Shown: positions 31,405 to 41,957 of the stretch, piece by piece | How the letters are laid out: each line of letters begins with the position of its first letter | Numbering within the stretch: the first letter of the stretch is position 1 | Assembly (NCBI GenBank): GCA_956465555.1 | Contig: OY101119.1 | Location: 1,660,629-1,724,628, forward strand | Direction: 5' to 3' | DNA: 64,000 nucleotides | Source: Nitzschia sp. pyKryTriq1 | Taxonomy: Eukaryota > Bacillariophyta > Bacillariophyceae > Bacillariales > Bacillariaceae | Position numbers and translations under genes: made by a program | Notes under the pieces: generated by a model | What the model saw: the letters and a program-made list of their open reading frames with translations, nothing else | What the model was told of the DNA's origin: nothing | Database searches by the model: none

Positions 31405-32896
31405 TCATCCTATTATTCCTCCGAAAGTTCGCTTCTCCGGACCTCCAGTCAGAGCGACACAGCCTCGACAATCGCACCGGAGAGTGCCTTGGGCCCTTGT
31501 TTCGGGACTCCAGGGGATTGTTTGGTGTAAATCCAATTTCCAACAAAGTTCACCCGAGTCTCGCGTCCACCGTTGCACCGCTAGCAGTGTCGCCGAATCG
31601 ATACCTGCATTAGGAGGAAATTCAATGACTGTCGAGTAGGCTTCCGTTTCGGATAAAAATACTGTGTCTACACCGGATACCTTCATACCCTCGGGTCTTG
31701 CACCCTCCACAAGACAGTCCTTCCACGAGTCAATTCTCCCACCTGCCTCAATGACCTACCCCAACGACACGGAATTCATGAGAAAACGACTATATTTCGA
31801 CAAGCAACATCCGAAGTTCAAACGATCTTACCTCGGACACTTGCGGGGACAAAGTGGTCGAAAATACTGACTCAATTCCCTTCGAATCACCAGTCGTTAG
31901 GGAATGATAGAAAGAGTTCACCAAAGCCAACAGGGCAGAATCGGCAGTCACAAACGCATCATCAGACTCGTCCAAGAAATCGGTGGGTCTCAAGTGCCGC
32001 CCTAGCACCTGGAGCCACATGGGAACGTCAATTTGACCCGATCCAAAGGATCGTCCTCTGCTATTCAAGCCAAACCATTGAAATGTTGTAATTGCTGGAG
32101 CAGAAGCTGATCCATTATCAGTCAAGCTCTGAAAGTATTCCCGCCATGGAGCCTGATTGTACGCATCAGCCAACCACGATGTTGTTGTTGAGACGGCCAA
32201 ATCAGAAAGCTTCGATCCATCAGTAGGAACGACTACGACAAAGGCGGAGGCTTGTTGCAGTCGACGACCAAAAATAGACAGCCCCAGTAAAGCTTCATCG
32301 AGCTTCGCTTTATTCCCACTTATAGCAATAATTCGAGGTGGATGATTGGATGTATTACGCAGCTCTTTTAGTGTAGTCGGCCTCGAAAATGGAGCATCAG
32401 ACAGCAAATTCGTAGGTATGCGTATAGGGAGCGACTCTGTATTTAGCTCTTTCTCGATTCTGATAAGTTGCTTGGATCGTCGGGTGCATTCTCGGAACAA
32501 TAGCCCCAAACTCGATACCCCCAATACATACGAAGCAATTGTTGCAGGCACACTCATTTCGTCGTACCCTACAGCCTCGGTTAGTGAAGGAGCCGCAAAA
32601 AGGGACAATGCCAGCAACGAATAGAGTGAAATTCGTAATGGTTCGCTTTGATTTAAAGCATCATAGCTTACCAAAGCATCCCCTCGAACATTACGCAGTG
32701 ATAGGGGGTCAAATACTGGCCTTGAGATGTCAAATTGATTCACCATGAAAATGGGTTTCTGTCGTCGACTTTGAACTCGACATAGCGAAGGGTGAATTAG
32801 GCGCCGAAAGTTGGAGGAGATCGGAGCAAAGGCACGCGCACAAGTGGCTATTAATAGCACAGCAGCCAAAAGAAATGATATTGACCATGCTTTCAT
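31405..32896 (-). CDS. REP27/LPA1-like photosystem II repair factor with an extra C-terminal domain, plastid-targeted
   Basis: Two exons, 31832-32896 and 31405-31755, encode 471 residues. The start at 32896 gives a signal peptide ending ARAFAP (20-25), the classic stramenopile plastid leader; further upstream in-frame Mets are not needed. The central part has two hydrophobic segments, then RSKQLIRIEKELNTESLPIRI and FVVVVPTDGSKLSD. It ends with a segment containing DVPMWLQVL. These positions resemble the C-terminal membrane region of plant LPA1 / algal REP27, which helps D1 synthesis and PSII repair, but the TPR repeats are absent. The last 150 residues (LLALVNSFYHSLTTGD, FSTTLSP, WKDCLVEGA, WKLDLHQTIPW) look like an NTF2/SnoaL-like cup. 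The fusion is an inference. Confidence 0.65.
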
Positions 32897-33227
32897 CTTC
32901 GGTGTAGATCCTATTCTTCGGACAAGATCCGTTACCGCGTGAAAACGAAATAGCAACACAACAATAGGATCGAGTATCGAGTACATACAGGAATACAAGC
33001 AATACTGACTCTACGCTAGCTAGTAGAGTCTAAATCTCTAAAGTACAGTAGTAGAGCCAAAAACCTCATGTCAAAGCAGAGGCGATGGCCGTACATCTGC
33101 TTACGTCACACGCACACGTCAGTAGTACGAAGTACAGTACTGTACTGGTACCTGGTACTGGTACTGTTTGAGTACCAAAGTTGCTTCTCAACCAACGGTA
33201 CTTGTACTGTAGTAACAGAGCTCTTCT

Positions 33228-33273
<46 letters not shown>

Positions 33274-33851
33274 GTAGTAGTAGAGATAGATAGTAGTAGT
33301 AGTAGTAGTAGTAGTAGAGAGAGAGAAACATCACAAGCACAACAGCATGGTGGGTTGTAGATTTCAATTGCCCGGTTCTTGACCATCATAATATTATTTG
33401 CTGCACTGTACTCCTACTCGTACGTAGGAACACCGCCATTTGTGCTTGCGAAGATGCTCGTACTCATACTGTACCGGTCCCTAAAGTAACTGAAGCAATT
33501 CTACTACGCTGCTTTTGTACTCCTATTAGTATCTCCGATATACTCGTAGGAGCCAAAGCAAATGCACCTTTAGCAAAAGTACAGCATACGGTCGTTCGGA
33601 TTAGATAGGATATTTATGGGCGGGAATGACACCTAAAAAGGACACGAGGTACTAAAAGTACTGTAGTTCGAGTGATCGATTACTAATACACTGGCACGTC
33701 GAGAAGAGTTTCGACGCACTACCGAGTACGGTACACAGAAACTAAACTACCAGTAGTTCGCTACCAGGTCGTACCGGTATGCATTTGGTAGGCAGACAGC
33801 TGACGCACATGCAACAGCACCAAGGAGCTTGGATTCGTCACAATCGTACTC
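32897..33851. other. Spacer with TAC/GTA hairpin repeat
   Basis: No gene is supported. GTAC-rich words occur at 33125-33215, a large trinucleotide inverted repeat at 33226-33316, and further GTAC/CGTAC words to 33800. The left part presumably carries the promoter of the REP27-like gene. Confidence 0.5.
33226..33316. repeat. (TAC)n followed by (GTA)n inverted repeat
   Basis: About 15 TAC units meet about 12 GTA units through a short spacer holding tagagatagata. The two arms are complementary and could fold into a long hairpin. Confidence 0.9.
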
Positions 33852-35936
33852 CTACCAGCGAGAGAAATCTTTATTACCGCTGCCTGATACAATGATCTTA
33901 TCGTCTTCGAAGTCCAGGCTCAGATCGATTTCATCCTCTTCCTCGACAACAATATCTTCTTCTGATGTAGTAATTGCCGTAAGTGGAGCAATGCCCTTCT
34001 TCTGGAAGTATTCGACAAGTTGAGATGGAATTTCATGCAGCGTCGTGGAAGAAAGGTCCACAGCATCTCGGCTGTGTTCATTGAACGGGACAAACTGAAC
34101 AATGTCCCGCTTTCCTGGCCTACGAAGATCATCAAGGAATCTCATACCCGAGAAATCGGCATTGCCGACCCCAACGATGACGATAGACAAAGGCGTATCA
34201 TGAACCTGCTCCAGACACGTAGCTGTCGCGGAAATATCCGAGACTGCGCCGTCCGTAACAAGCAGTAGAATCGTGTAGGTCTGACGTCCCTTCTTCTTGG
34301 CAGCCTCAAGACTACTTTGTGCTCTCGCAGCAGCCGTTTGAATTACTTCAGTGATATCTGTGGGACTGCTCATCACAAGACCAGACTTGAAGACGGAACG
34401 ATAGGCATCCAAAACTCCACCAACGCCCTCCACTTCTTCTTGTGGTCCACACTGAAAACAGTGACGAACCACGCCGTCATATTTCGCGCCGAACCCATAG
34501 ACTGGAAATTTCTTGTCCGAATCGTATTTTGAAAGAACACCTAGAATGCTCTTGATCGCCTTTTCATAGTCGTTCAACGAATTCGAATCCAAGTGGTGCA
34601 AAGTCCCAGCTTTGCGAGGATCTCCATTCGAACCTGAGCAATGCAACCAACACCTTGCAGTCAGAAACAATTCAAAGCACATATCGACGACAGCCAGGGA
34701 TCAAAATCATTCTTACCCGTGAAATCGATTCCCACAACTACATTTAGCTCGCAGCCTCCAGCGATGTAATCCACAAAATTTGGCGGTGGTGATGATGATG
34801 GCATTGACTTCACCGACATCCCAGCAACACGATCTTCGATAGAAGCTGATCCATCCCCACTGATCTCTGCCTTCACAACAACAATTTGCCCAGTCTCCTT
34901 ACCCTTCTCGGTCAAGGTGAAATTGGTGTTCCGAAGAGAAGCCGAGACCAACCCGTTGACTGTGGTTTCACACTGTCCCATCAAGACATGCTTTCCAGAG
35001 GATTCAAAGTCGTACACCTTGACCATGATCGGTGCGTCTTTCTCACCGGCGCAAAGAATACTTAATTCGACGGCAATTTCTTTCCAACTGGGGGAGAGAT
35101 TGTCCATGACCACATCAGACTTGACTACATTGTCCCAAGTCATGGCACCTGCCGCGTCAACCCGACGGCTTAGCTCGAAGAAGGGGTCCGACTTTCTCAA
35201 AAATCCTTCGGTGTTTTTCAATTTCTGCCCTTGCAATTGCAGCCTGAGAACTCCACTGCCCTTACTTTTGCGAACATGTGCATGCAAGACACCACCACCC
35301 CGCAGCTTCTTGGCCTTTGTGCCACCACGAGCCCCTAGCAGCTCCCCGAGATCAAACACAGCAGCGCCCATACTTTTGTTGTCGCCCTTCCTGACTTCAT
35401 CGAACAGGGTGACAGCAATTTGGCATGGAGTACCGAGCTCATATTCAATGATAAAGACTTCCGCCCATTCGGGATCCAATGTATTTTTAATTCTGACAAA
35501 TTCAACGTTAGCATGCATGCGTAGAAATCACCACACAAAGATTTACAAATCTATCGTCTGACGCGACCCACAACTCACACTTCAGTTTTCCCAAGAACCT
35601 AGAAATTGCGATTGAGAACGCGAGCTCAGAAATAGTTCAAAATACTGTACATACAGGTATGTACACAGCAGGGAGCGGTTGAGATCGATTTTTTTTCTTA
35701 CGCATGACTGTTCTCCACCTCGATTAGCTATTTTGGTCACAACTGCGAACGGGTCGCTGCACGCCGTCATCGCGACGAGAAAGATCCTGTTAGACGATGA
35801 TTCATTCCTTCATTCCTTCTCCAAAATCAAGGAAGGCCCGCAATTGACACACAGCGCGTACGCACCTTTTACCCTTGAAAGCACCAGCAACATTCTTGAG
35901 CTTGCGAGCATACAGAGAAAGCTCTAGTTTGACCAT
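33852..35936 (-). CDS. Copine (two C2 domains plus copine vWA domain), copy 1
   Basis: Five exons: 35866-35936, 35702-35756, 35579-35598 (only 20 nt), 34717-35492 and 33852-34633, giving 567 residues. Two C2 domains fill the first half (SDPF and DPEW loops of C2A, KSDPFFELSR of C2B). The copine vWA domain begins YIAGGCELNVVVGIDFTGS and includes NDYEKAIKSILG and YDSDKKFPVYGFGA. FQCG and LLLVTDGAVSDIS follow. Copines bind membranes in response to calcium through C2 domains and recruit partners through the vWA domain. The tail is acidic (EEDIVVEEEDEIDLSLDFED). Exon borders match those of the divergent second copy, which supports them. It starts 455 bp from that copy. Confidence 0.9.
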
Positions 35937-36391
35937 GGTTATCGTACCGGTACTTGTACAGTTCCTTGCAAAGTTGTTTTATGAGTGAGTGCCAGCAGTC
36001 ATGATGTGAATGGTTCTGCGTTCTGCGTTCTGCTTCCGGCTGCGGTGCGTGTGCGAGGTGCGAGTAAAAAAGATCGCGAGACGGGATCGAGCACGACTGA
36101 GACCTCGCACCAACGGACAACAAATAATAACAACAAGCGAAAATCTCGAAAAACGACCTACCATACGGTAGATTCCGGTACCAGTACCAGTACCCGTATG
36201 GTACCGATACGAACTATTTTTTAGTAATAAGCGATGCATCTGCGGCACGTGGCGCGCTGCAAGCATGCAACGAAAGATTCTTCTTTATCGCAAACTTTGT
36301 CATAACTTGGAAATCTTCCATACAACATTCAACGCACCACGATCTGTCCGTACGATACTACTCTCTTATTACAAAACGATCACAATTCACA
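35937..36391. promoter_or_regulatory. Shared divergent promoter region of the copine pair
   Basis: 455 bp separate the two copine start codons. A GTAC/GGTACCA cluster lies at 36175-36210, and AC-rich and AA-rich sequence precedes both starts. No known factor site is recognised. The shared position suggests co-regulation. Confidence 0.4.
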
Positions 36392-38637
36392 ATGAAGATT
36401 GAACTTTCGGTACACGCGGTCAAGCTTAAGAATGTTGCTGGCACCTTCAAAGGGACAAGGTAAGAGAGATTGATCTATGGTACCGGTGCCGATTTCGCGC
36501 CTTCTCTGTCTCACCCTGGAAATGCATGTTCAACCTCCGAACGGTGCAGCGACCCCTTTGCTATTGCCACCAAAATCGCCACCGAGCCAGGAGCCAAGGC
36601 GTATGTGATCGGTACGTTCCATAGTCGTCGTTCGTTGAGGACGATTGATTCATTCCACCGCTGACACGTTGGGTGAATCTATTCCATTATTTTGCAGGTA
36701 AGACTGAAGTCATCAAGAATAATCTCAATCCAAACTGGGTCAAAGTTTTCACATTGGACTATGAACTCGGCTCTACAACTAAAGTCGCTTTCAGCGTATT
36801 TGACGAGGTGAGGACCATGGACGACCTACTGACTGTTCGAGCATGATTTCGAGAAAGTGAGGCGAAATTGTGTCTAACGATAAAGTCGTCTCAAACTATA
36901 GGTCCGCAAAGGCGAAAACAAATCCATGGGAAGTGCTGTTTTCGACCTGGCCGAGGTACTAGCAGCACGAGGGAGTACAAAGGGGAAAGCAATCAGAGGA
37001 GGTGGCACGTACGTATACACTCGTAATTGTCAACGGTATAGACATGTTTGGCATCGACGCTCGCCGTGGAATGCAGGTGCTGGTTGAGCCATTGAAACCT
37101 CACACACATTGTTTGAACCCCTCAGATTGTATGTCCATGCACGGAAAAGCCAAGGCAGTGGCGTCTTGCGACTTAAACTAAAGGGGGAGAAGCTGAAAAA
37201 TGTGGAAGGGCTTTTCAGGTACGAGCCAGGAAGTGGATCAATTCCGAAATGTTGGATTTGGTGACTCATTGGATTTTTACTCGTTGATGATTCATTCCTT
37301 GCAGTAAATCAGACCCTTTCTTTGAGCTATCGCGAAAAGTAGATGCGGCTGGTGGGCAATCTTGGGATAATATTTATCGTTCGGAAGACGTGCACAACAA
37401 TCTCAATCCCGAGTGGAAGGAGATAACCATTGATCTTGCTATTTTATGCGGAGGCGATCTCGACTTGCCACTGCATGTTGGTGTCTTTGACCACGAATCT
37501 TCAGGGAACCATAAATCGATGGGTGAGCTACAGGTGACTGTAAACGGATTGGTGGCTGCCTCCGGACGAAACGAAGCCCTAAAATTGCAAAAGAAGGGAA
37601 AAGATACCGGGATGATTCATGTTGTGAAAGCTGACGTTAGCGGTATCGAAAGTGTGACTGACCGAATGGCGAATGTCTCGGTTTCGCAGAAGTCGACGCC
37701 TACTCCAGCACGGGGACCTAGCGCCTTCATTCCTGGCTCATCAGCGTCATCGTCCTCGCCAGCTCCTAGTGACGGCGTCAACTTCATCGACTACATTGCC
37801 GGTGGCTGCCAACTCAACGTGGCCGTGGCCGTTGATTTCACGGGTTCTAATGGCGATCCACGCAAAGTTGGGACCCTTCACTATATGAATCCATCTGGAA
37901 GAAACGATTACGAGAAGGCCATTGCCTCGATTGTGAGTATTCTCGCTAAGTATGATTCTGACAAAATGTTTCCCGTCTATGGGTTCGGTGCCAAATATGA
38001 TGGTGTCGTTCGGCACTGTTTCCAATGTGGTGCCACCGCGGAACAATCCGGCGTTGCTGGCGTCCTACAGGCCTATAAAGACGTTTTTAGATCTGGATTG
38101 ATCATGAGTGGACCGACAGTATTCACCGAGGTAATTCAAACCGCGGCAGCCCGTGCAGAAAGTGCCCAACAAAATGCCGCGAGACATGGCGGGCAATGCT
38201 ACACAATCTTGCTTATTGTCACAGATGGAGCAGTCTCTGATGTTGAAGCCACCGCACGATGTCTAGAAGAGGCTAGCCGCGCACCCCTCTCGGTAGTCAT
38301 CGTTGGGGTCGGTAATGCAGATTTCAGTGGAATGCAATTTTTGGATGATTTCAGTTCAGGCAAACGTGATATCGCCCAATTTGTTGAGTTTAACAAACAC
38401 AGCCATAGCAGCCAGGCCTTGACTTCGGTGACGCTCGATGAAATTCCAACTCAGCTGACTACATATTTTCAGAGCAAGGGCATTCCACCACGTCCACCAC
38501 TTCAAACAAGCGACAGCAGGGCTGCATTGGGTCAAGAAGAGGAGGAAATCAATCTAACTTTGGACATCGGCGAGGACGAGATAGCTGTTACTGCCGGTGG
38601 AGATGATTTTGTTGACGGGTTCAATGCCGGTCGCTGA
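36392..38637 (+). CDS. Copine (two C2 domains plus copine vWA domain), copy 2
   Basis: Six exons: 36392-36459, 36550-36611, 36698-36807, 36902-37008, 37126-37218 and 37305-38637, giving 590 residues. The protein parallels copy 1 throughout: KLKNVAGTFKG, SDPFAIATKIA, KSDPFFELSRKVD, YIAGGCQLNVAVAVDFTGS, VYGFGAKYDGVVRHCFQCG and LLIVTDGAVSDVE. The linker between C2B and vWA is longer and Ser/Pro-rich (about residues 235-270). The copies are clearly related paralogues, but this one is cut into more exons than copy 1 in the C2 region. Predicted role as for other copines: calcium-dependent phospholipid binding and signalling at membranes. Confidence 0.9.
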
Positions 38638-39691
38638 TAATTTGTTGAACTTCTCCGTGGTATTATATACGAACGATAAGCTGCCGTAAAAATTTGGATA
38701 TATTTAAAAAAATAATGTGAGCAGACAATTTTTTAGGATGCACAAAATGGAAACCCAAGATCCAAGAACTCGTAGAGGAGTCATACTCTTCCTATCAAAA
38801 CACTAGATTCGTCACTCGCAAGGTTGAAACGATCCCCTCGAAGTGAAAAGTATAAGGACTTTTTGCCCAAGCACCACGTTGAAGAAATCTTTTTTCCCGT
38901 TGCTGCAGATGTAGGCGTGTTTGGTACTATAATCATACTCCGAGGCACACATAATACGAGGAATCCACAGCACTCACCTACGAATACTTCGTTCCCATCA
39001 ATCCATTCGACCTTTCCTTATCCTTGAAAGATGCAGCCAATGGAATATCCTTCAGTAAGCAGCAAGTCATCAAAATCGCTCGCACACCTCTCCTTCTAGA
39101 CGAATTCTTCGCTGACGTCGTAATGTTGCTAGAAAGCTTCGTGGAACACAGAGGCGCAACAACGCTCTACTACTAGAGAGCACTTTCGCATGTTACTAGA
39201 GAGAGCATCAGTGGAACCTGGTACAGGAGAAATTCTACCACCACCGAGATCAAGAGAACGATGATGGTGGGTCCAATTGAAACTTTGTACAACATGAAGT
39301 TCACTATTACGGAGGGTCGATGGTGATGGTGACGGATGGTGGGGGCAGGGTTTATTGGTCCCTGGGTGGGGCAGGGTGGGGTGGGGTGGGGGATTGGGGA
39401 TCTGTTTACTGTGATAGAGCTCAAAAATGAGGCGGAAAAATATTTCGTACTCGTAATTATCTCCCAGGGAGTAATACTCCCATCCCCCCACATCACCTGT
39501 GCGCTCTGCTGTGCTGGGGGTGCGGGTGCTGGGATGGGATCTCCTACATACCGGTACGGTGTACCGTGTACAGTATTACTGTACGTAGCTTGGATCCGCA
39601 ATCCGCACCGATAAATAATCATAACAACTATTATTATCCGAACCCATTTTACTTTGATGAACGTTTACAACCTTTATTGGGAAGACATCTA
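38638..39691. other. 1-kb spacer with a G-rich tract
   Basis: No gene is supported. Runs of three to five G recur at 39340-39400 on the plus strand, about 300 bp upstream of the DJ-1 start. A stretch at 38820-39160 has open frames without recognisable protein pattern. Confidence 0.45.
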
Positions 39692-40537
39692 ATGGCCCGG
39701 CTTCTCACCGCATTGTTTGTATTTGCTCCCACAAGAGTTCACTCTTTCACAGTGCTACCCGCTGCAAGTTCTCGTCTATATTCTGCGTCTTCGGCCCTCG
39801 AAATGACAAAGCGTGTTCTGGTACCCATTGCAGATGGCAGCGAAGAGATCGAAACCACCTGCATCACTGATACGTTGACGCGATGTGGTGCAGAAGTCAC
39901 AGTTGCATCGGTTATGCCCAATCAATTGACATGTAAAATGAGCAGAGGTATCAAGGTTCGTGAAGAAAAGATTAATCATCAATCGATCACCGATGCTGAA
40001 CGAAATTACTGCCGAGCTTACGAGAAATTCTTCTTCTCCCCCAATAGATCATGGCAGATACCTCTATTGACGAGGCGGCAAAGGAGGAATGGGATTTGGT
40101 CGTCCTGCCTGGTGGAATGCCTGGTAGGTACATACATTGCTGTAGTTGGAAGACGATGCCATGAACTGCTCAACATCATTTTTTTTCTCGTCCACCTCTT
40201 GCTACGCTGAAAAGGCGCAACCCACCTTCGAGATTCGGAAGCCTTATCTGGCATCCTGGAAAAGCAAGTTAGTGGAGGAAAGAAGTATGCTGCAATCTGC
40301 GCTGCCCCTGCTGTAGTTTTGGCGGATAAAGGAATGATCGGGGAGGGTGCTACCTGTTACCCCGCTCCTGTTTTCCGCGACAAATTATCGAAGCCGACTG
40401 ACGATGCAGTCTCTGTAACGGGAAACTTGACAACTTCAAAGGGTCCAGGAACCGCTATCAAATTCGCACTAGAGCTGGGTGAGCAGTTGTTTGGAAAAGA
40501 AGTACGAGACAAAATTGAGAAAGAAATGTTGGTATAG
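39692..40537 (+). CDS. DJ-1/PARK7 family protein
   Basis: Three exons: 39692-39955, 40048-40123 and 40215-40537, giving 220 residues. The DJ-1 core is complete: RVLVPIADGSEEIETTCITD with the conserved Glu, DLVVLPGGMPGATHLRDS, and the nucleophile elbow AAICAAPAVVLA with the reactive Cys. SVTGNLTTSKGPGTAI follows. DJ-1 proteins protect against oxidative stress or act as glyoxalase/deglycase. The first 35 residues form a signal-peptide-like leader with VHSFTVLP, which may direct the protein to the plastid or secretory route. The third exon's acceptor has a normal pyrimidine tract, but AAAAG directly precedes the exon. Confidence 0.88.
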
Positions 40538-41242
40538 AGTGTACGACCAGCAGTAGATTATGACCTTCAGTGCAGGTATGCCTGTCTCGGCGCTTAGAAA
40601 AAGCTCAGATCTGGAACACCGAAACAACTACTACTTTTATCTACGATAATAATATAGTTCTGGGGGATTTACCGGGAGGTTCCCCGATCTAGTATTAGGC
40701 TTGCGTTTGATCTAGTAGCTAGGTCCTGCTGCGTCTCCCCTGTTCCATATTCATAGACTTATCAATCGAGTATTCGAACCTTGGCTGGGGAACCATTGTA
40801 GACTCAACACAAACTGCACATACAATGCTGTTACATATTCGTACCCTCTTGTTACTAGCTCTACTACTAGCTAGTCTACTCTACCGAGGGAGCTTTCTAA
40901 AGCCGTCTAAGCTGCGCGGCGGGCGTCGGCGGCGGCGGGCGGAGTCGACATGTCCGACCAATACGACCTCATTCGTTGCTACTACTATAGTAGAATGACT
41001 ACGAAATACGAGTACCAGTCTATTCGGAGTATACAATAAAGAACAGAGTGTCAACAAAAAATGATGACAACAAGCTTCTCTGAGTGACGAGAGCGAGGCA
41101 TCAGGCATCAGGCATCACATCGTCGCTCATCACAATGATCATCACCAAAGCGAAGGGTGTTTCATTCTTCAATCAAAACGATGATCATAAATTCCAAAAA
41201 AGATCTTTCTAGAAACATTCTACAGTATTTTATAAAAACAAG
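40538..41242. other. Intergenic region, nothing recognised
   Basis: No gene, repeat family or known site is seen. CTAGCTAGTA-type words occur near 40855-40880, and a CGGCGGGCG-rich patch lies at 40917-40945. Confidence 0.45.
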
Positions 41243-41740
41243 ATGACAGTGACACGAGCTGCAAAACGCGCACTTATTTTGGTTGGTAGGCGAGCCCGTC
41301 ACGCACCCGAATCATCATCCTCCACCCGCAAGGCTAGTTCCCTACTGAGACTGGAAGCCACCGGTGACTCTGATACCAATATTTGGGAACGGTTCCACAA
41401 GCAAAACGATGGAAGTACGGGCCTGGTGGAAGTGAGCAGAGCGGGGACAGGTCACCCTTTGCAGGATTTCGTATCCGAGAATGACGCGTCCAACTTTATG
41501 GTAACATGGCCGTTGCAGAAAGAAGGAGTTGACGGTTTGACAAGAAGAATGTTGAATTCATTGGACGATATTCGCCAAAGAATACCAATCCATGTCACTC
41601 CGGCATTCAATGTCCTCGACGGAAGAGGAGACAAGATGGCTTCATTGTGCGTTGTGTCGACGACAAACAAAATCAACGAACCAGATTCCTGGGCATCACC
41701 GCGGGAGTGGACGAATCAATACGCAGCTATCAATCAATGA
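41243..41740 (+). CDS. Hypothetical protein
   Basis: 165 residues from an ATG preceded by an A-rich stretch. The basic, Ala/Arg-rich N-terminus (MTVTRAAKRALILVGRRARH) could be a mitochondrial presequence. The remainder has balanced composition (HPLQDFVSENDASNFMVTWP, GLTRRMLNSLDDIRQRIPIH). No family is recognised. A second frame at 41647-41895 overlaps its end and also looks protein-like, with a Cys/Asp/Glu-rich helix pattern. An undetected intron or a frameshift joining the two is therefore possible. Confidence 0.45.
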   Translation: MTVTRAAKRALILVGRRARHAPESSSSTRKASSLLRLEATGDSDTNIWERFHKQNDGSTGLVEVSRAGTGHPLQDFVSENDASNFMVTWPLQKEGVDGLTRRMLNSLDDIRQRIPIHVTPAFNVLDGRGDKMASLCVVSTTNKINEPDSWASPREWTNQYAAINQ

Positions 41741-41957
41741 AATCTAACATGGCAACATACCTACAAGATGAGCCATGCTCCGATACGGACAAAGAAGCTT
41801 TCCTTGAATGTCTTGATAGGAGTATGCTACCACTGCTTGCACGCAAAAGTGGGAGAAAAGCTTCGAAAATAGCTGGAACAATACTATTTCTCTAAGAGCA
41901 AGTCTAAGCATTTCCAAATGGAAGAAATTAGTGCCAGCTTTGCATAGTGAGCTCCTC

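Noticed and set aside
40740-40800. Possible tRNA, based on a TTCGAACC word
   Set aside because: No acceptor stem or anticodon arm could be paired around it.
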